DNA of 64,000 bases, taken from NCBI GenBank assembly GCA_002989075.1, contig PSQN01000017.1, forward strand, positions 2,983,453-3,047,452. The letters are read 5' to 3'. Below the pieces are notes generated by a model. That model had not been told where the DNA came from. It did no database searches and worked only from the letters and a program-made list of their open reading frames with translations. Positions 45,801-56,744 of this stretch are shown here, piece after piece. Source of the DNA: Arthonia radiata (taxonomy: Eukaryota > Ascomycota > Arthoniomycetes > Arthoniales > Arthoniaceae). Every line of letters begins with the position of its first letter. The stretch's first letter is position 1. The translations under genes were made by a program, and so were the position numbers.

Positions 45801-47934
45801 TAGCGGCATCAGCGATCTGTCGCGCCTCGAGCGCATCGTCGCGTAACTGCTTCGCTTCAGAGTCTGTATACAGCTTGTCGACCAAGCCTTGCATGGTGAA
45901 ATTGAGACTCTTTGCGAGGTCCATGTCTGGTAACCGCCGGTCCATGCTGACATAGCCCAGCATAGCGTCTGCAAGCTGGAACATACGGAGTTGGTCCTCG
46001 CCCTGGTTATCTCGTAATAAAAGCAGATGTTGCATGAGTGATGTGAAGTAGTCCTGAGTTCGCGTCCCCTCCAGCTTCGATATGATAGCACCAGTGATTT
46101 GCACAGGATCATTGAGATCCTGCACCTGGCCTTCATCGCTGCCTGTGATACTGCTATCGCCCTTCTCCAGAAAGTCTTCATAGTCGATAGCCTCGTTCGT
46201 GCGGTATTGCTCTATCTGCTTGTCGATGACTTCATATTGGAAGTCCTCCATCTTCGTCAGAATGCGTTTGATGCCACATGTCTTGAGCTGAGCGCGCAGA
46301 TGTATCCGGTGCTGCAGGTGCCTCTCGTCTGCGTCCACGATCATGTTGACCAAATACAACGAAGCGAGTGCATACTCCATCAGCAGGTTTTCCACACCAA
46401 CGCCACCACTACGCACTTCCTCAGAAGCGCCCACCATGCTACCCATCTTGCCACGGCCATCGATCGTGACTTCCACCACCCGCATCCAGGCGTCAAAGCG
46501 TCCGCTCTCGTTCTGTGCGTGCATCAAGTGATCAAAAGCCTGGAGAACCCTGCTATGTCCTTCACCACTCGCCCAAGAGCACAGAAATGTCAATACCTCG
46601 CTGACCAGCTTTCGAGTATGTAATCGTGGTGAGGTCAGAGAGCTCGCCATCGCTGATATGACTGGTGAATGCCGTAAAGCATCGTCCGCGCCGTATTTGT
46701 TGTTCATAAGCGTCCTGAGACATTTGATAATGTCGTATTCTCTGTCCAGATCTTTTTCGTGCGTCGAGCTCTGAGGGGGCGCAGGTCCTTGGCCTTGTCT
46801 GCGGTTGATCTTGGAGAGGACGTTCGTGAGCGCAATCGGGCCTTGAGCTTCCACAAACTGCTTTACCCACCCGATAGGCTGCGTGCGCAGGCTCACGCTC
46901 AGGCTTTGCAGCTCTTTCGGTGTAATGGAGTTGTCCATGACTTTCTTAACGTACCATTCGGGACTACCCTCTTCGTCGGCGCGCGCGAGCATGCCTTTCG
47001 CATCTTGAAATGCAGTCTCACGATTCGCCGCCGTGCGCCGCTTCTTCTCTCCTTGATACTCCGATAGTCTGTCTTGATAGACCAATGTCCACTTCTTCTC
47101 GATCGGATAGTTTTGCATCTGCCGCTTTGCCTGCTCAGGCATATTCGTCCATCCTCTTTTGTTCATCAGCGCCATAAATTCCTGTTCGATAACACTGGGG
47201 TCACCGGGCCGTCTCAAATCTGGCCCATCGGGCATCGACGTCAAAGTGGAGAAACTAGAGGAAGTGCTCATATGGCTCATGTGGGCCTGTGAGGGATTTG
47301 TACGCGGTGTAGGGTGGTAGTAGGGGAGTAGAGTGCGTCCATCGGCGCTCGATTGCGCTTGTAGTGAGCCTTGCGACTCGTTCGGCAGCGACAGTATGCT
47401 TGAGGCTCGTTTGCCTGATCCACTCGAGTAGACGCTCGCTTGATCAGAGGATGTTCGCGAGTAGTCGAACTGAGTGTTTTGCGGTGGGTACTGGTTGCTG
47501 TAGCCAGTGCCAGGTCGTCCACTACGACTGCTTGCCGTTGAGTTGCCATTCAGGGTGGCCGGTGCAGGACGAGGGCCGGAGGGATGTGACGAGAGATCTG
47601 AATAAGAGTTTGGGAGGTAGTCATGACCGCCTCTTGCGTTCTGATGTTGTGGAGGCTGGTTGGATGTCATGCTCTCATAAGGGCGAGCTGAGACGGAGCC
47701 CGTGTGTGAGCTGTAGCCTGCTGGGTCGCCGTAGCCGTTCGAGCCATCATGACTGTACACCGACGAGTGCTGGCTATATCGCGAAGCGAGTGATGCGTCG
47801 TTAACGCTGTAGATGCTCGGTATCGGAGGAGCATCCTTGGCATCGTCTCCCGACCTGTGTCCACCGAGTCTGCGCAAAAAGCCTTTGCCACCAGAAGACG
47901 ATCTCGACTTCTGGTCGGCGGAACTTGATGGCAT
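42829..47934 (-). CDS. sepA: Diaphanous-type formin (SepA/Bni1-like)
   Basis: 1701 residues from the ATG at 47934 (MPSSSADQKSRSSS); the ORF continues upstream only from a non-ATG codon. Formins nucleate and elongate unbranched actin for septa, cables and tip growth. In order: a disordered N-terminus; GBD/FH3 from about 260 (EQEFMALMNKRGWTNMPEQ, DAWMRVVEVTIDGRGKMG); a coiled coil at about 720-870; FH1 at about 975-1065 with repeated PPPPPPMPGFG; FH2 at about 1090-1490 (RPKKKLKALHWEKVDEPQGS, GNFMNDANKQATGFKLSSL); and a DAD at about 1520-1550 (DDLLEKLRAAKP then RDRRRRARLKDR). The GBD-DAD pair implies Rho-controlled autoinhibition. No intron is needed. Filamentous ascomycetes usually have one such formin, so the symbol follows Aspergillus usage. 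Confidence 0.94.
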   Translation of the reverse strand: MPSSSADQKSRSSSGGKGFLRRLGGHRSGDDAKDAPPIPSIYSVNDASLASRYSQHSSVYSHDGSNGYGDPAGYSSHTGSVSARPYESMTSNQPPQHQNARGGHDYLPNSYSDLSSHPSGPRPAPATLNGNSTASSRSGRPGTGYSNQYPPQNTQFDYSRTSSDQASVYSSGSGKRASSILSLPNESQGSLQAQSSADGRTLLPYYHPTPRTNPSQAHMSHMSTSSSFSTLTSMPDGPDLRRPGDPSVIEQEFMALMNKRGWTNMPEQAKRQMQNYPIEKKWTLVYQDRLSEYQGEKKRRTAANRETAFQDAKGMLARADEEGSPEWYVKKVMDNSITPKELQSLSVSLRTQPIGWVKQFVEAQGPIALTNVLSKINRRQGQGPAPPQSSTHEKDLDREYDIIKCLRTLMNNKYGADDALRHSPVISAMASSLTSPRLHTRKLVSEVLTFLCSWASGEGHSRVLQAFDHLMHAQNESGRFDAWMRVVEVTIDGRGKMGSMVGASEEVRSGGVGVENLLMEYALASLYLVNMIVDADERHLQHRIHLRAQLKTCGIKRILTKMEDFQYEVIDKQIEQYRTNEAIDYEDFLEKGDSSITGSDEGQVQDLNDPVQITGAIISKLEGTRTQDYFTSLMQHLLLLRDNQGEDQLRMFQLADAMLGYVSMDRRLPDMDLAKSLNFTMQGLVDKLYTDSEAKQLRDDALEARQIADAAIAERDEMRAKVDMGADGLVARLQKQLEEQQRIIQTQARNVRNLKGEIANLHELRAKDLQQTELETRELYLMLRDAQEESKARAVQAGRPADPRADPTQAAGVLDREKLMGRLEKQLERAKTQAKLEGKQWQQAAAPSEELRELREQMDGAPENDKIDGQLLENKVFGSARAKSHMPDADEDVVYETPHLVEISRPPRIPDAQRTGMLSELTSKVNKYDSGHSTEGDGVTTGSTHPSLESNEPTTPNEVSLDKPTKLQNAVPKATAPPPPPPMPSFSGAPPPPPPPMPGFGTAAPPPPPPMPGFGTMAPPPPPMPGFGSMAPPPPPMPGPKPNVPAGAGGWIPISTLPGGVPPPPPPMPGPASPYRDLQMSVPPTPTSLGGVRPKKKLKALHWEKVDEPQGSLWSERANTFEAKEEKYVELSKRGILDEVEKLFMAKEIKQLGKSSKAKEEKKQIISRDLMHTFQIALSKYSTVPTEKLVQMIIHCDRDVLDNPVMMDFLQRNDLCEVPDNIAKLMAPYSKDWTGPASRSAEREQNPEELTREDQLYLYTAFELHHYWKARMRALALTKTYEKEYEEIEEKLQQIVDVSESLRNSVSLMNVLGLILDIGNFMNDANKQATGFKLSSLARLGMVKDEKNESTFADLVERIVRQQYPEWEGFVDDIWGVVGVQKVNVEQVKQDARRYIDNINNVQMSLDAGNLSDPKKFHPEDRVSQVAQRAMKEARRKAEQLEIFLENMTTKYEEIMAFYGEDATDENARRDFFAKLAMFVTGWKQSKEKNMVFEDTRKRNEVSMKRKQQAMALPTPSPEKSPTADSGNIDDLLEKLRAAKPQNKDTRDRRRRARLKDRHEVRVASGQKIPEFPGSPLVGEDGQQLSPPLESDEKKGDEVKEEEIDVGERAASMLKGLSGVDEGTINMRRRQSSDEERLRRRRRKGASSISSGDNSIPEERKINETIPEEPHESSWKSPDLVVSPPSEDAESTPLASPAPRY

Positions 47935-48868
47935 ATTGTATCCACCCTCCTCTTCACATGCTCCACGCTCACCACCTCTCGGATCTCTTTCCACCCGCAA
48001 GCAGCCACAAGCGAAGCTGAAAGTATTCTCGGTCGGCTTTGATCCAAGCGAGAACGAACTGTGGATTCAGTGAGTGGCGTGATAAGTAGGAATGTCTTGA
48101 CAAGGACAGGCTTCGCGGTCGGCGTGTAAGCGTGCTGGTAGAGTGAGGGCGCGGCCGAAAACGGTAGTGCAACACACAGACGTCCGCGGTGACCCTTTCC
48201 AAGGCTTCGTGGTCGGAGAATGAGGCCGTGCACCGGTCGAAGAAGACGGTCAAGGGACGATGAAGGGATGATTGAGGGACAGCCGGTAAAGAGGTGAGCT
48301 ATCGTCTCGACTCCAGGGGTTTGTTCTTTGGCTTGAAGATCAACGGTAACGCGCGCCAAGATTATTATTGACGCCTCAGAAACAAGGCTTTCAGAGCTAG
48401 CGCGCAAATCAGGGGTCCAGTGACAGCGCCCCGTCTCCTTTATCTCGAACCACCCACTAAGTCCAACGAAACTGTATATACTCAATCCCACTGATGTGGG
48501 ACTCCTCTCTCTACGATGCACATATTCTTACAGCTGTTGATGACCGTGCAGAACCCTTACGGATGTTGTCAACAATCTCATTCGCCAGCGTCATATATCT
48601 CTCGAGAAGCGTAGCATCCGTCAGGCAACAGCTCAGAAAGCAAGCGTCTCTCATCCGAGCATACATACGAGCATTGAAATATGACATGCAGTCAAGACGA
48701 GAAACCCCCGATTAGTACAGCGTGCGCGTACAGTATCCGATGCTGATAGACCCATGAATTCAACACCCTCGACTGATCCGCAATCTTGCTTGCGGAGGGC
48801 GCCAAAGGAACCACGCCGTATGCTCGTACGTCCAGTCCCTGGAATCTGATCTCGTGGTTGCCATTGTA
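47935..48868. other. Divergent region between formin and HET-domain gene
   Basis: 934 bases. The formin promoter side holds overlapping ORFs without support. An extra 5' exon for the HET gene cannot be excluded. Confidence 0.45.
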
Positions 48869-51518
48869 ATGGATCATCTTCCATTGCCACAAAACCCGGT
48901 CATAGGGTCGTTTCCAATCCCCTGGCTTATCACAGAAGACTACGACGGTGGCGAGTGGAGATCGTACCCCGAGCGTACGGGCTGGGTCGTCGAAAACCGT
49001 GCCTCTTCCATCGCTTTCTCGCGCCATGGTCGTCTGGTAGCAGATCCCAAAGCAATCGGAGCCTTTGTGCAAACTTGGATGTATTGGGGTCTTCTTGAGA
49101 AGTTCCTGATCGCTCCAGTGCGCATACCGGCAGCTGTCCTACAGGAGCAAACCAAGGATGGCGATACCTTGCTCACTTCAAAACATGTGTGCGAGCAACT
49201 GCTTCCGAGGCTCTCAGACATGGGTTTCGGGACATTCCCCGCCAATCAGGCCAAGCGGTTGCAGACATGGATGGAGGAACGATATCGACCTATGATGGAC
49301 GTGAGAGACATGGTGCTTCGCATTGCGCGGAGCCTGCAGGAGCGGCCGGATGATGACCTGTCCCGTGTCTGCCTCAGCATCGCCGTGCTGATAGAGTACT
49401 TGATTCGAATTTTGAGCGATATTTATACAAAGCGGGGTCTTGAGTTTGATGACGTTCCGCAGTGGCCACGGCAGCAAAACTGGCGGTACTTTCACGATGT
49501 GGATTGTGCGCAGCCTCTCGTAGAGATCATGAAGCTCAAAGGTTGGTGTCCAAATAAGCTCGCTCGATTTGATGTCGAGGAGAACAGGTCGATAGGGAAG
49601 CTCTGGTATTATGCCAACATCCAACCTCCAAACGCCCAGCAATCGCATCTGAGATGCACAAGGGAGCGGTGTGATGTCGTGCAAGTCGCTATTAACGATT
49701 ACAAGACTGCTCACGTCAATCAGGACTGCGACTGTGAGTTTCAGGGTCCGGCGCCTGAGTCCATAGCAGATGGCATCAGGAACGGTCATCATCAATGCGT
49801 GGTAGTTAGTGAAGACAGCTCGGTACGCGATGGTCTTCGTGTTTCTCTACGGAACGCCAATCCAGTCCGTCGATATGTGGCTATCTCGCACGTGTGGGCA
49901 GACGGCTATGGTAATCTCGTGACGAACACTTTACCTAGGTGTGTCCTGCGTATGATTCAAGGCTGTGTGAATGCTTGCCGTAGAGAGGGTTACTCGGTCA
50001 GCCTTCCCTTCTGGATGGACACTGTATGCTTACCTCGTTATCCACTGGAATTGCGCTCGAAGGCGCTGCGGACCCTGAACGAGCCGTTCGAACGCGCAGA
50101 GACAGTGTTAGTATTCGGTTCATATCTTCGAACAGTGGCTGCTAAGGGGTTGGCGCCGCTTGAATTGACTGCGCGTGTAGCTTTGTGTGATTGGACGCAG
50201 CGGCTGTGGACATTTGCAGAAGGCCATGTAGCGAAAAACGTCTGGTTTCAGTTTGGAGACGAAGCTGTCGCTGTCAATGACAAGATGCATGCGGAGCTGG
50301 GAACGAACTACAGACTCATACCTAGCTCGGCTCGGAACGAAGTCGCCATGTGTATCTTCAGAGACTTCATCTTCTATACTGCTGCCAGCATGGCCTCTCT
50401 GGGCTCCGAACCAATATCTTATGGCGGGATACCGAAGTTACGATACGCGCTGAGTACGAGATCCACGAGTCAAGCGTTAGACGAACCTCTCTGCGTAGGC
50501 GCTCTGCTGCGGCTGGATCTGAAGAAGATCATTGACGCAGAAGATACACGAAAAATGTCAGCTGTGTGGAGTATGATCCCCCAAATCCCCCTTGGTCTTG
50601 TGTTTTCTCGAGCTTCAGAGAAGTTAAGCGTGGAAGGGTTTCGCTGGGCACCCGCCTCGCTCATGGGAGGACTTGACACGACGTAAGTCAGTTGTTGCGG
50701 AATAAGGGACCGGTACGCTTCTCAAGCACATGCTGACAAAGCCTGGTTGCAGACGCTGGCAAGGACCCTTTTCTCTGGTCGCGAAGCCGGAAGCCATCGC
50801 ATCTGCGGAAGGTCTTGTCGCGGAGCTGCCCGGGATGCTTTTCAACGCTGGTTGCGACCCTGACAAACATGCTGGCAACGGTAAGCTGCTTGTCATGTCA
50901 GCTGCTCGACATACTTACGACGACGATGATCTCATGTACCTGGTGTTCAGAGGACAGAGCCGACGCTGGTACAAAGTCGAATTCAAAGAGGATTGGCATC
51001 AAACCCGTGTGCCAATCGACGATTCGGAGGAAGAGCCGGCACTGATCTTGGAGCAATCTAGCGTCTTCAATGAGTCGAAGGCAAAGCATGATCTTGACGA
51101 GATGGAAGACTGCTGGGGATTGTTGGTGACGTATCCGAGGTCAGACATCGGCAGAAATGTGATCCATGCGAAAGCTCACAAGCACGTTGGAATCCTAGCC
51201 TTATCGACGAAGGAACACGCATTCTTCGATGCCATTGAATTGTGCTGGCACAATGTATGGATCCTCCATCACGATGTCCTCGAAGGCCTGTTGAAGGCTG
51301 GAAAACGCATGGACGATGTTATGAGGCCGTGGATAGAAGGCCACGCACGCAGCTCGGATCTACTACAGCTTGCGCTCGAGATTAGACATTACCGGTCATT
51401 GAAGGGCTCCGAGGAAGATGCCTGGGAACACTGCGTAGATATGGTGAATGCCATGGCTCATCTTGGACAGTACGGCAAGGTGGTAGAAAAGCCGCAGACA
51501 AAGTGGATCATTGATTGA
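48869..51518 (+). CDS. HET-domain (heterokaryon incompatibility-type) protein, two exons
   Basis: Exons are 48869-50682 and 50753-51518, giving 859 residues; the 70-base intron starts GTAAGT and ends GTTGCAG, phase 2. The start is the first ATG (MDHLPLPQNPV). The HET domain is at about residues 330-420: RRYVAISHVWADGYGN, LPFWMDTVCLP, KALRTLNEPFERAETVLVFG, then LCDWTQRLWTFAEG, the usual W-rich landmarks. HET proteins trigger cell death on meeting non-self in filamentous fungi; many are instead of unknown role. The first 300 residues and the C-terminal exon match no domain I know. The ORF looks intact. Its stop lies 38 bases from the stop of the facing permease gene, so their transcripts likely overlap. 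Confidence 0.85.
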
Positions 51519-51556
51519 TCGAATTGAGTTGTTGGTTTCTACCTGCATCTGCTGCG

Positions 51557-53453
51557 TCAGGACCGGCCCCAACGCTTCCAAAATTTCCAATCGGTTGCTT
51601 CAGCTCGCTTCTGCCCACTTGAGCTAAGCCGCACCTTCGACCAAAATATCACGACCCCTACCAGGAAGAAAGGGACGACAGCCAAGCTAGTCACCGGCTC
51701 GGCCACAAAACTGCGTGAGAGCAGGAACAAACTCACACAGCAGAAGATGATGGGCGTCGTGATCCAGCATTTGTAGGGACGTTCCAGATATGGCTCCTTG
51801 ACGCGTAGGATCAGCAGTCCAAGAACGGTGAGAAAGTAGAAGATGTATCCCGCCACCCCATAGAAAGTGACCAAGGTCGAGAAGTTGCCAACCACAATGT
51901 AGGTTGCGGTAAAAACGTAGTTGAGGGCCAGAGATGCTATAGGCGTCACGAAGAGAGCTTGAGTCGCGTCGTCGGCACACATCCTTGAGAAGACGTTGGA
52001 GGCTTTCGAGCGTCGCTTGAGCCTGCTCGCGCGACGGTCCATTCGAATGCCAGAGCCTCCTTTGAATCCGAGCGTCCCGAAGATTGCTGGCAGATAGCCT
52101 TCCCTTGCTGCTGCATAGAACAGTCGGCCACTGGTGAACGTTGTGGCGTTGAGGGAACCGAAGCTGCTTCCCGCTACAATCAGAGCCAAGATCAAAGAGC
52201 CGGCCGGGCCTAAGACTTTAGCACCGAATGCTACTGCAATCGTTTGGCTGCTTGAGGTGACTGTCAATGGCAATACGAGGAAATATGCCACATTTGCCAG
52301 CAGGTAAGCAACAATCACAATAGGAAGCGATGTATGTATCACCCGTGGCAGATCTCTCGTGGGGTTGACAAATTCTGCAGCGACAAAGTTTACCTTGGAC
52401 ATGTCAGCGTTGCGTGGCCCAAGAACACGACGATGCGCTACTCACATTGTCCCAGCCGTCAAAGGCCCATAAGCCCGCGTAGATTGCCACAGCCCATCTC
52501 GAAAGATCTTTGTCGGTACCGTCGAACCAGCTGTGCGTCTTCCAATCGGTGCTCGCTTGACCCTTGTACGATGCGCCTGTTGCTGCGACGACCAGGCCAG
52601 TGATAGTGACACCAAGGAGCGCTACAAATTTGAAGAACATGAAGAGGTCAGCAGACTTCGCAGCGACCTTTGTGGAGATGGTGTTTAGAACGACCACGAC
52701 AAGCATTCCAATCAAAGCGACACCTTTGTTGATCCAGGAGCTCGCATCCTCAGCGTCTGGTCCAATCACTGCGCGAACAATGTATTCTCCAAAGATGATC
52801 GCAATGATAGCAGCTGAGCCAGGCTTGATGACACAGACCGTGAACCAGCTGTATAGGAACCCAACCATATTGCCGTAGATCTTTGACAAGTACACTTGCG
52901 CACCGCCGTTCAGTGGTATTGCTCCGCCTAGCTCTGCATAGCTCGCCGCACCTGTCCACGCTAGAAGTCCAGCAATCGTCCACACCATGAGCGCTGCGGC
53001 TGGCGAGCCAGCATTCTTGTTGACCTGTGCGGGCGACGAGAAGATACCGGACCCAATGATCAAGCCTATCACCAAGGACAGTCCATTCAAATACGTCAAC
53101 GTTTTCTGTCTTTCCAGTGAGGTCGCCTCATTGCCCAAGCCGACCTCAACAGAAGGGTCTCCCAGAGCCGTATAGCCTGGTGCAGAGGCCGCTAGAGGAA
53201 ATAGAGGTGCAGCGAAGTCAAAAGCGGAAGAGACTGAATAGGAGCGATCATGCATGCGGGCGCGCCGCGCTTCTTTGGACTGGGTGAGCGGGTCGTCATC
53301 GTCGAAAGAGGCGCGCCTGGATGAGGACGGTCCAGATGGTGAAGAGGTGCCTGGAGAGCCGGAGTGCTCAGAGGAAGCGAGAGAACCTAGTTCGAGGGAG
53401 TCGCGTGCTGCTAGCGGTTGAGATGCATCGTGTCCATTCAGCAGCCTTGACAT
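51557..53453 (-). CDS. LAT-type amino-acid permease (APC superfamily, Mup1/Mup3-like), two exons
   Basis: Exons in transcript order are 52446-53453 and 51557-52393, giving 614 residues; the 52-base intron starts GTGAGT, ends TCCAAG and is in phase 0. A disordered S/P-rich cytosolic N-terminus (1-115) precedes about 12 membrane helices. TM1 has the APC substrate motif (LVIGLIIGSGIFSSPAQV). Further family blocks are ELGGAIPLNGGAQVYL, WAFDGWDNVNFVAAEFVNP and TSGRLFYAAAREGYLP. The layout resembles fungal L-type transporters related to methionine permeases Mup1/Mup3; the substrate is not certain. It shares a 298-bp divergent promoter with LeuRS. An unusual basic loop (RMDRRASRLKRRSK) extends one cytosolic loop. 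Confidence 0.9.
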
Positions 53454-53751
53454 GCTTTCATGATTGTCTCAAGCTGATAGTGAAGTCGAGATAGTATGTT
53501 GAAATTGCTGAAACAGTATATGCATCTCGCAAGCTCGGGTTGACAAGAGGATAGGAAACTATGAAGAAAGCGTTGCTCCTTTCAAACATGTTGCAGACGG
53601 CTTCTGAAGATGGCAATATTACCACTTCCGGAGATAGTGAGCTATACCACCCTTCTGAGATTCCTCTCATTTGATGCCCTTCCACCTCGCACCTAATTCT
53701 TCGTCTCACACAGGATGTGGCATGACTGATATCAGAACCAGGCATTAGTCT

Positions 53752-56602
53752 ATGCAGCGTTCGTGGCCATGGAAGCTTTCATGGCTGCAGTCCGGAGTCC
53801 GGGGCGCCTGCGCGACCTCAGTCCGAATCTCTACTTTCCCTCAGAGATGGGCTAGTACGCGCCCATTGGATCTTGCTACGATCGATGCAAGATGGCAGCC
53901 AAGATGGAAGCGAAATCCGTCGCAATGGCAGCCATTAGATCAGCAAAGGAACAAATTCTACGTCCTGCCCATGTTCCCCTACCCCTCTGGCGCGCTTCAC
54001 ATTGGCCATCTCCGCAATTACACCATCTCCGACGTAATCGCTCGATACAGACGAATGTGTGGTCATGAGGTCTTGCATCCAATCGGCTGGGATGGCTTCG
54101 GTTTGCCTGCTGAAAATGCGGCGATCGAAAGAGGCATCGACCCTGCTCAATGGACGCGCCAGAACATTGCCAACATGAAGGGGCAGATAGAAGCCATGGG
54201 CGGCAGCTGGGACTGGGACAGAGTACGCGCACCTTCGATGTGTATACAGCGGTCAAGCGCTTGCTGATGCAATGCAGGAGCTCATGACATGCGCGCCGGA
54301 TTTTTACGAAGACACCCAGCGCCTATTCTTATCTCTATATGAGCGTGGTCTAGCATACCAAGGCGAGGCCTTGGTCAACTGGGATCCGATCGACAGGACT
54401 GTTCTGGCTAATGAGCAGGTAGACAGCAACGGTTTCTCGTGGAGGTCTGGAGCCAAGGTGCAGCAGCGTCAGCTGAAGCAGTGGTTCATCAAGATTACAG
54501 ATTACGCGGCAACACTTCTCAAGGATCTCGAAGTCCTAGGAAGGCAAGACAGATGGCCGCAGCATGTCGTTGCTATGCAACGGAACTGGCTCGGCAGGTC
54601 TGAAGGCACCAACATCCAATTCGAGATCAACACTTCCGCAAGCGTAAAACCAGAAGCTGTGAAGCAGCAAGTTCAGGTGTTCACAACAAGGACAGACACT
54701 TTGTTCGGCGTACAATACATTGCGCTTTCTGTCGATCATCCTATTGCGCAGACTTTGTCGAAAGATAATGAATCTTTGCAGTCATTCATAGATCAAGTGG
54801 AAGAGTTTGAACCCGACACCAAATTCGGCTTCAGATTGGCTTCTCTCACCGCAAAGAACCCACTCTCGGCCACCTTAGGCGATCGAGATATCTTCAAGGA
54901 CTTGCCAGTCTTTGTAGCTCCGTACGTCCGATCTGATTATGGCAGCGGGGCTGTAATGGGTGTGCCCGCCCATGATGCCCGTGACTCTGAATTCTGGAAG
55001 CAGAACACTGGAGAAGAGCCAAGGGTAGTCATCAGTCCAACGTCCGACGCGCACTCACCTGAATCTCTAGTCAGCGCGTTCACGAATCTTGGCTACCTCT
55101 CACCGGATTGCATCCCTTACGCCGGCGTGGACTCAAAGTCGGCTGCAGAGCAGATACGCAACGACCTCGCAACAAGGGATCCTTCACTTGCTCAAAGCGC
55201 CACTAAGTGGCGACTGCGCGACTGGTTGATCAGTCGTCAGCGATACTGGGGTTGCCCTATACCAATAGTCCACTGTAAATCCTGTGGGCCTGTTCCGGTC
55301 CCAGAGCAGCAACTTCCGGTACAGTTGCCAGCACTTGACGAGAAGCAATGGAAGGGTGCCACTGGTAACCCTCTCGAGCAGGATGAGCAGTGGCGCAATA
55401 CAACGTGCCCCAGCTGCGGAAGTTCGGCCAGGCGAGAGACAGATACGATGGATACATTCGTGGACTCCTCATGGTACTACATGCGCTTTGCGGAGCAAGA
55501 GCGGAGTTCCAAGAGCAAAGCCTCGTTCCTACCAGTGGATCTCTACATTGGTGGAGTCGAGCATGCGATCTTGCACCTGCTTTATGCTCGCTTCATCTAC
55601 AAATTCTTGCGGGGTGACAGCAATCAACCAGCATTGGCCAACGAGCCTTTTCAGCGCCTGCTGACACAAGGCATGGTCCACGGCAAGACCTTCTCTGACC
55701 CTGACACAGGGCGATTTCCGAAACCGGAGGAAATTGACAGCTCGAATCCATCGAGCCCGCGAATCCGCAACACTGGCAAACTCGCGAACGTGTCTTATGA
55801 GAAGATGTCCAAAAGCAAGTACAACGGCGTGGACCCCCTTAGATGTATGCACACATACGGCACGGATGTCACAAGAGCTCATCTGCTCTTCCAAGCACCG
55901 CCAACTGAGGTTCTAGAATGGGACGAAGAGAAGATTGTAGGCGTGCAAAGATGGTTTCGGCGTATCTGGAGTCTTGTTCAAGAGGTTGCGGACTCTTCGC
56001 CAACCGCTTCTGCCCAAGATCTCGAGTCTCAAAACGATGCCGAAGTTCGACTCTGGAGGGCAGTCCAATCAACCGTTGTCTCAATCAATCAGTCGTTCGC
56101 GAGCACCTTTACGCTGAACACCGTCGTGTCCGATCTCATGACGCTGACGAATGATATACAACAAGCGCAGAAACAGGACGGTGCTTCATCAGTCGCACCC
56201 ACGCTCCTATTTCAATCAACAGCAACCCTACTACGTCTCATGGTTCCAATTGCCCCATCATTCGCAGAAGAGTGTTGGTCGATCTTGCACCACCACGACG
56301 AGTTCTCGATCGAGCGCACCGCTTCAGTCGCGGGCTTTCCACGGCCTGATGGATCTCTGGACAACTTGCAAGAACGTCTGCAACCGTGCGCTGTCCAGGT
56401 GAATGGAAAGCTCAAATTTGTGCTCCAGATCGATCGACCAAATGCAGGCTTGGATGCTGAAGGGCTCAAAGCATTGATACTGCCGCAGGTCCTTCGCTCC
56501 GAGCAATGGGCGAATACAGCGGCGAAGGCGGGCTGGAACGTGGACACCGCACGGAAGATCATTGTCGTTCGTGGAGGGCGGACTATCAACATTATGTTCT
56601 AG
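53752..56602 (+). CDS. NAM2: Mitochondrial leucyl-tRNA synthetase, two exons
   Basis: Exons are 53752-54222 and 54278-56602, giving 931 residues; the 55-base intron starts GTACGC, ends AATGCAG and is in phase 0. A basic leader ([18 protein letters not shown], then TFPQRWAST) should target mitochondria. Class Ia motifs: HIGH near residue 82 in [15 protein letters not shown] and KMSKS near 665 in [14 protein letters not shown]. The CP1 editing domain has [20 protein letters not shown] near 294. The zinc-like cysteine pairs ([17 protein letters not shown]) fit the bacterial-type LeuRS found in mitochondria. The yeast homologue Nam2 also aids group I intron splicing; that role here is not shown. 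Confidence 0.95.
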
Positions 56603-56744
56603 ATTTTGACATTCATCATTGCAATCATACGGAGCCCTTGCAGGCCCATATGCACTCGTCTAACCATGGGTATCTCAGCTGTCGCCCCGAACGCCGTTTG
56701 CGATGCATCTGCGAGCGCTCTTTTGCTGTGAGCGCTCACGTCCT

